NCBI GenBank assembly: GCA_003141675.1
Contig: PLND01000040.1
Coordinates: forward strand, 22,200 to 86,199
Direction of reading: 5' to 3'
From: Anaerolineae bacterium
Lineage (GTDB): Bacteria; Chloroflexota; Anaerolineae; Anaerolineales; RBG-16-64-43
DNA length: 64,000 bases
In this document: piece by piece, positions 61,970 to 64,000 of the stretch
Layout of the letters: the number at the start of each line of letters is the position of its first letter
Position numbering within the stretch: position 1 is the stretch's first letter
Notes under the pieces: model-generated
What the model was told of the DNA's origin: nothing
Seen by the model: the letters and a program-made list of their open reading frames with translations, nothing else
Database searches by the model: none
Program-made: the position numbers and the translations under genes

Positions 61970-63430
61970 ATGACGGATTTTCTCCCCTCCAACACGGAAT
62001 CTTCACCGACCGCTTCACCTTCCGGCGGTAACGTAGAACCGCATAACCGCGAAGCGGAGGAAGCGCTGCTGGGCGCGGTGCTGATCAACCCGGAAGCTTT
62101 TTTCGAGGTTGCCTCCTTTCTCACCTCGTCCGATTTCTACATCCACCGCAACGGATGGATCTGGGATGTATTCCAGCGGCTGGTCGACCGGCAGCAACCG
62201 ATCGACGCACTGACCGTCGCGGAGGAATTGGAGCGGCTTGAGAGGCTGGCGGAAGCCGGTGGAGCCGCCTATCTGGCGGGATTGATGAACAACGTCCCGA
62301 CCTCGCTTCATGCCGAGGCGTACGGCCGGATGGTGGAGGAACAAGCGGTCCGGCGGCGACTGCTGGAGGCGGCCAGCGAGATCGCCCGAAGCGCCAACGA
62401 CGAACGCTCGACCGTGACCGACGTGATGGGCGAGGCCGAGAAGGCTGTGTTCGAGGTCAGCCAACGCCGCTTGACGCGCGACGTGCAGCCGATCGACCGG
62501 GTGATCAGCGAATATTTCGACCGGTTGGAGTACCTCACCCGCCATCCGGAAGAATCGCTCGGGATCCCGACCGGCTTTTCCGATCTGGACCGCCTGTTGG
62601 GTGGAATGCAGCGCTCGGACCTGCTGATCGTCGCCGGCCGACCGGGCTTGGGCAAAAGCGCCATGCTGCTGAGCATCGCCAAGAACGTCGCCCAGAGCCA
62701 CAAGAAACATGTGGCCATCTTCTCAATGGAAATGTCGAACGAGCAGCTCATTCAGCGGCTCCTCGCCCAGGAAACCCAGATCGATGCGCACAAATTCCGG
62801 CAGGGGAAAGTAAGCGAGGACGAGTGGGCGCGGTTCACCCACGCCGCATCCGTCCTGAGCGAAGTGAAAATTTTCCTCGACGACACGCCGGCGCTCACAC
62901 CGCTGCAATTGCGCAGCAAGTGCCGGCGACTTCATCTCGAATACAACCTCGACCTGGTGCTGGTGGATTACCTCCAACTCATGGGCAGCGACTTTCGCAC
63001 CGAAAACCGGGTCCAGGAAGTTTCCTACATTTCGCGCTACCTCAAGGCGCTGGCGCGCGAGCTCAACGTGCCGGTGGTGGCCGCCGCGCAGCTCTCGCGC
63101 GCGGTGGAGCAGCGCACCAGCAAACGCCCGCAGCTTTCGGACCTGCGCGAATCGGGATCGCTCGAACAGGATGCCGATATCGTTATGTTCATCCATCGCC
63201 AGGAAGAGGGCATCGCAGGATCCGAGCGCGAATCCACCCCGTCCAGTTCCTCACGGCGCATCCATTCCCCGCGGGTGGAGGCCGTCGTCACGGAGATTAT
63301 CGTCGCCAAGCACCGCCACGGGCCGACCGGAAGCGTGGAATTGATCTTCTTCCCGTCGCGCACACGCTTCGAAGACGCGGCGGTACGGCCGGAGGATCAG
63401 GCCGGGCCGCCCCGGGAGAACCGCGGATGA
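61970..63430 (+). CDS. dnaB: Replicative DNA helicase DnaB
   Basis: 486 residues. The N-terminal helical domain has AEEALLGAVLINPEAF. The RecA-like helicase has GRPGLGKSAML (Walker A), FSMEMSNEQL, DLVLVDYLQLM (Walker B) and LSRAVEQR. The usual DNA-loop and C-terminal motifs are present, with a Ser-rich stretch before the last strand (about 424-432). It unwinds DNA at the fork as a hexamer. Its stop overlaps the next gene by ATGA; that gene is DnaD-like, so the two are probably partners. Confidence 0.96.
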   Translation: MTDFLPSNTESSPTASPSGGNVEPHNREAEEALLGAVLINPEAFFEVASFLTSSDFYIHRNGWIWDVFQRLVDRQQPIDALTVAEELERLERLAEAGGAAYLAGLMNNVPTSLHAEAYGRMVEEQAVRRRLLEAASEIARSANDERSTVTDVMGEAEKAVFEVSQRRLTRDVQPIDRVISEYFDRLEYLTRHPEESLGIPTGFSDLDRLLGGMQRSDLLIVAGRPGLGKSAMLLSIAKNVAQSHKKHVAIFSMEMSNEQLIQRLLAQETQIDAHKFRQGKVSEDEWARFTHAASVLSEVKIFLDDTPALTPLQLRSKCRRLHLEYNLDLVLVDYLQLMGSDFRTENRVQEVSYISRYLKALARELNVPVVAAAQLSRAVEQRTSKRPQLSDLRESGSLEQDADIVMFIHRQEEGIAGSERESTPSSSSRRIHSPRVEAVVTEIIVAKHRHGPTGSVELIFFPSRTRFEDAAVRPEDQAGPPRENRG

Positions 63431-64000
63431 AAGGATTTGCGGGATTCCCGGAGGGCCCGGTGCGGATGACGCCGCTGCCGGCTCCGTTTTTCTCCGAGCT
63501 TCTGCCGCGGATCGACCATTTGGGGGAACTGAAAATCACGTTGTACGCATTCTGGGTTTTCTCGCGGCAGGAAGGGCCTTTCCATTATTTGATGCTGGGA
63601 GCGATGAAAAAAGACGTTGCGCTAATCGCCGCGTTGGGGGGCGGCGGGAAGAGCGATGAGCAAGCGCTGGACGATGCACTCGAGCGGGCCATCGCGCGGG
63701 GAACGCTCATCGCGGTTCGCACATCGGGCGCGGAGGAGACCTGTTTCTTCCTTAATTCGCCACACGGAAGAGCCGCAGCCGAAGGCCTTGCGCGCGGCGA
63801 GTGGACACCGGATGATTCCCCCGGAGCCGAGTTGTGGGAAGAACGCCCGAATATCTTCACGCTGTATGAACAGAATATCGGCGCGTTGACGCCGATGCTG
63901 GCGGAAATCCTGCGCGACGCGGAGAAGGAATATCCCGCTCCTTGGATTGAAGAAGCGATGCGCATCGCCGTGGAAAACAACGCCCGGTCCTGGAATTACA
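63427..64000 (+). CDS. DnaD-domain primosomal protein (cut by the window end)
   Basis: The frame opens at ATG 63427, overlapping the dnaB stop (ATGA), and runs without a stop for 191 codons to the end of the window. The N-terminal part includes a winged-helix-like region (about 20-110) as in DnaD N-terminal domains. The final visible part, NIFTLYEQNIGALTPMLAEI followed by WIEEAMRIAVENNARSWNY, is the DnaD/DnaB2 C-terminal signature. DnaD-like proteins help load the replicative helicase. The C-terminus is missing only because of the window edge. Confidence 0.9.
   Translation, partial: MKGFAGFPEGPVRMTPLPAPFFSELLPRIDHLGELKITLYAFWVFSRQEGPFHYLMLGAMKKDVALIAALGGGGKSDEQALDDALERAIARGTLIAVRTSGAEETCFFLNSPHGRAAAEGLARGEWTPDDSPGAELWEERPNIFTLYEQNIGALTPMLAEILRDAEKEYPAPWIEEAMRIAVENNARSWNY

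Overview
The window reads as chromosomal DNA of a moderately GC-rich bacterium, most likely of the phylum Chloroflexota and probably near Anaerolineae. This is inferred from gene content and family resemblance, not from a marker-gene phylogeny. Supporting signs are LysM/M23 lipoproteins with Ser/Thr/Pro-rich linkers, a duplicated ThyX, a TGS-uridine kinase fusion, a DnaB-DnaD pair and a REP-associated transposase. Most of the window is dense housekeeping sequence on both strands. Many neighbouring genes share ATGA or GTGA stop-start overlaps. There is no prophage, integron, CRISPR array or large island.

Layout. 0-6.8 kb (minus): a signalling operon with REC-GGDEF, a three-PAS histidine kinase, a lone receiver and a REC-PAS-GAF-GAF-HD-GYP protein, followed by the frameshifted tail of a PEP-utilising enzyme. 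7-11 kb: hemW, a metallophosphoesterase and a two-gene isoprenoid operon (type 2 IPP isomerase plus polyprenyl synthase). 11-21.5 kb: acpP, a cyclophilin, and the minus-strand operon nusA-ylxR-infB-rbfA-nrnA-truB-ribF-thyX, preceded by trxA. 21.6-26 kb: two tandem OsmC genes, then scpA-mutL-pfkB. 26 kb: a REP-associated tyrosine transposase surrounded by, and containing, REP-like palindromes. 26.6-34.8 kb (minus): Gls24-FakA-DegV-DegV-membrane protein-RecG-CoaD-coiled-coil protein. 34.9-40 kb: rpmB, then three tandem LysM plus M23-like lipoprotein paralogues. 40.2-40.7 kb: the RNase P RNA. 40.8-42.5 kb: a NERD-FHA fusion and a small membrane protein. 42.7-45.8 kb: a cobalamin adenosyltransferase, a BtuCD-type transporter under a cobalamin riboswitch, and tRNA-Asn. 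45.9-49 kb: TGS-uridine kinase, FAH-family hydrolase, dCTP deaminase. 49-53.6 kb (minus): histidine kinase, double-HTH regulator, acetyltransferase, DsbA-like protein and ComEA. 53.7-55.8 kb: an unrecognised gene pair. 55.9-64 kb: tRNA-Arg, nnr, an M23 peptidase, a TolB-like lipoprotein, a DUF151 protein, dnaB and a dnaD-like gene cut by the window end.

How the parts fit together. The first operon carries both synthesis and breakdown of cyclic di-GMP, each behind almost the same receiver and linker. A kinase at 52.4-53.6 kb carries a region resembling the c-di-GMP-binding MshEN domain. FakA and two DegV (FakB-type) proteins form a fatty-acid phosphorylation set beside RecG. FAD synthetase (ribF) is stop-start coupled to the FAD-dependent ThyX, and dCTP deaminase elsewhere in the window feeds the same dTMP pathway. 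Cobalamin import and adenosylation sit together beneath a B12 riboswitch. The least explained loci are the pair at 53.8-55.8 kb, the NERD-FHA fusion, the kinase with the MshEN-like region, and the LysM/M23 triplet whose metal-site residues are diverging.
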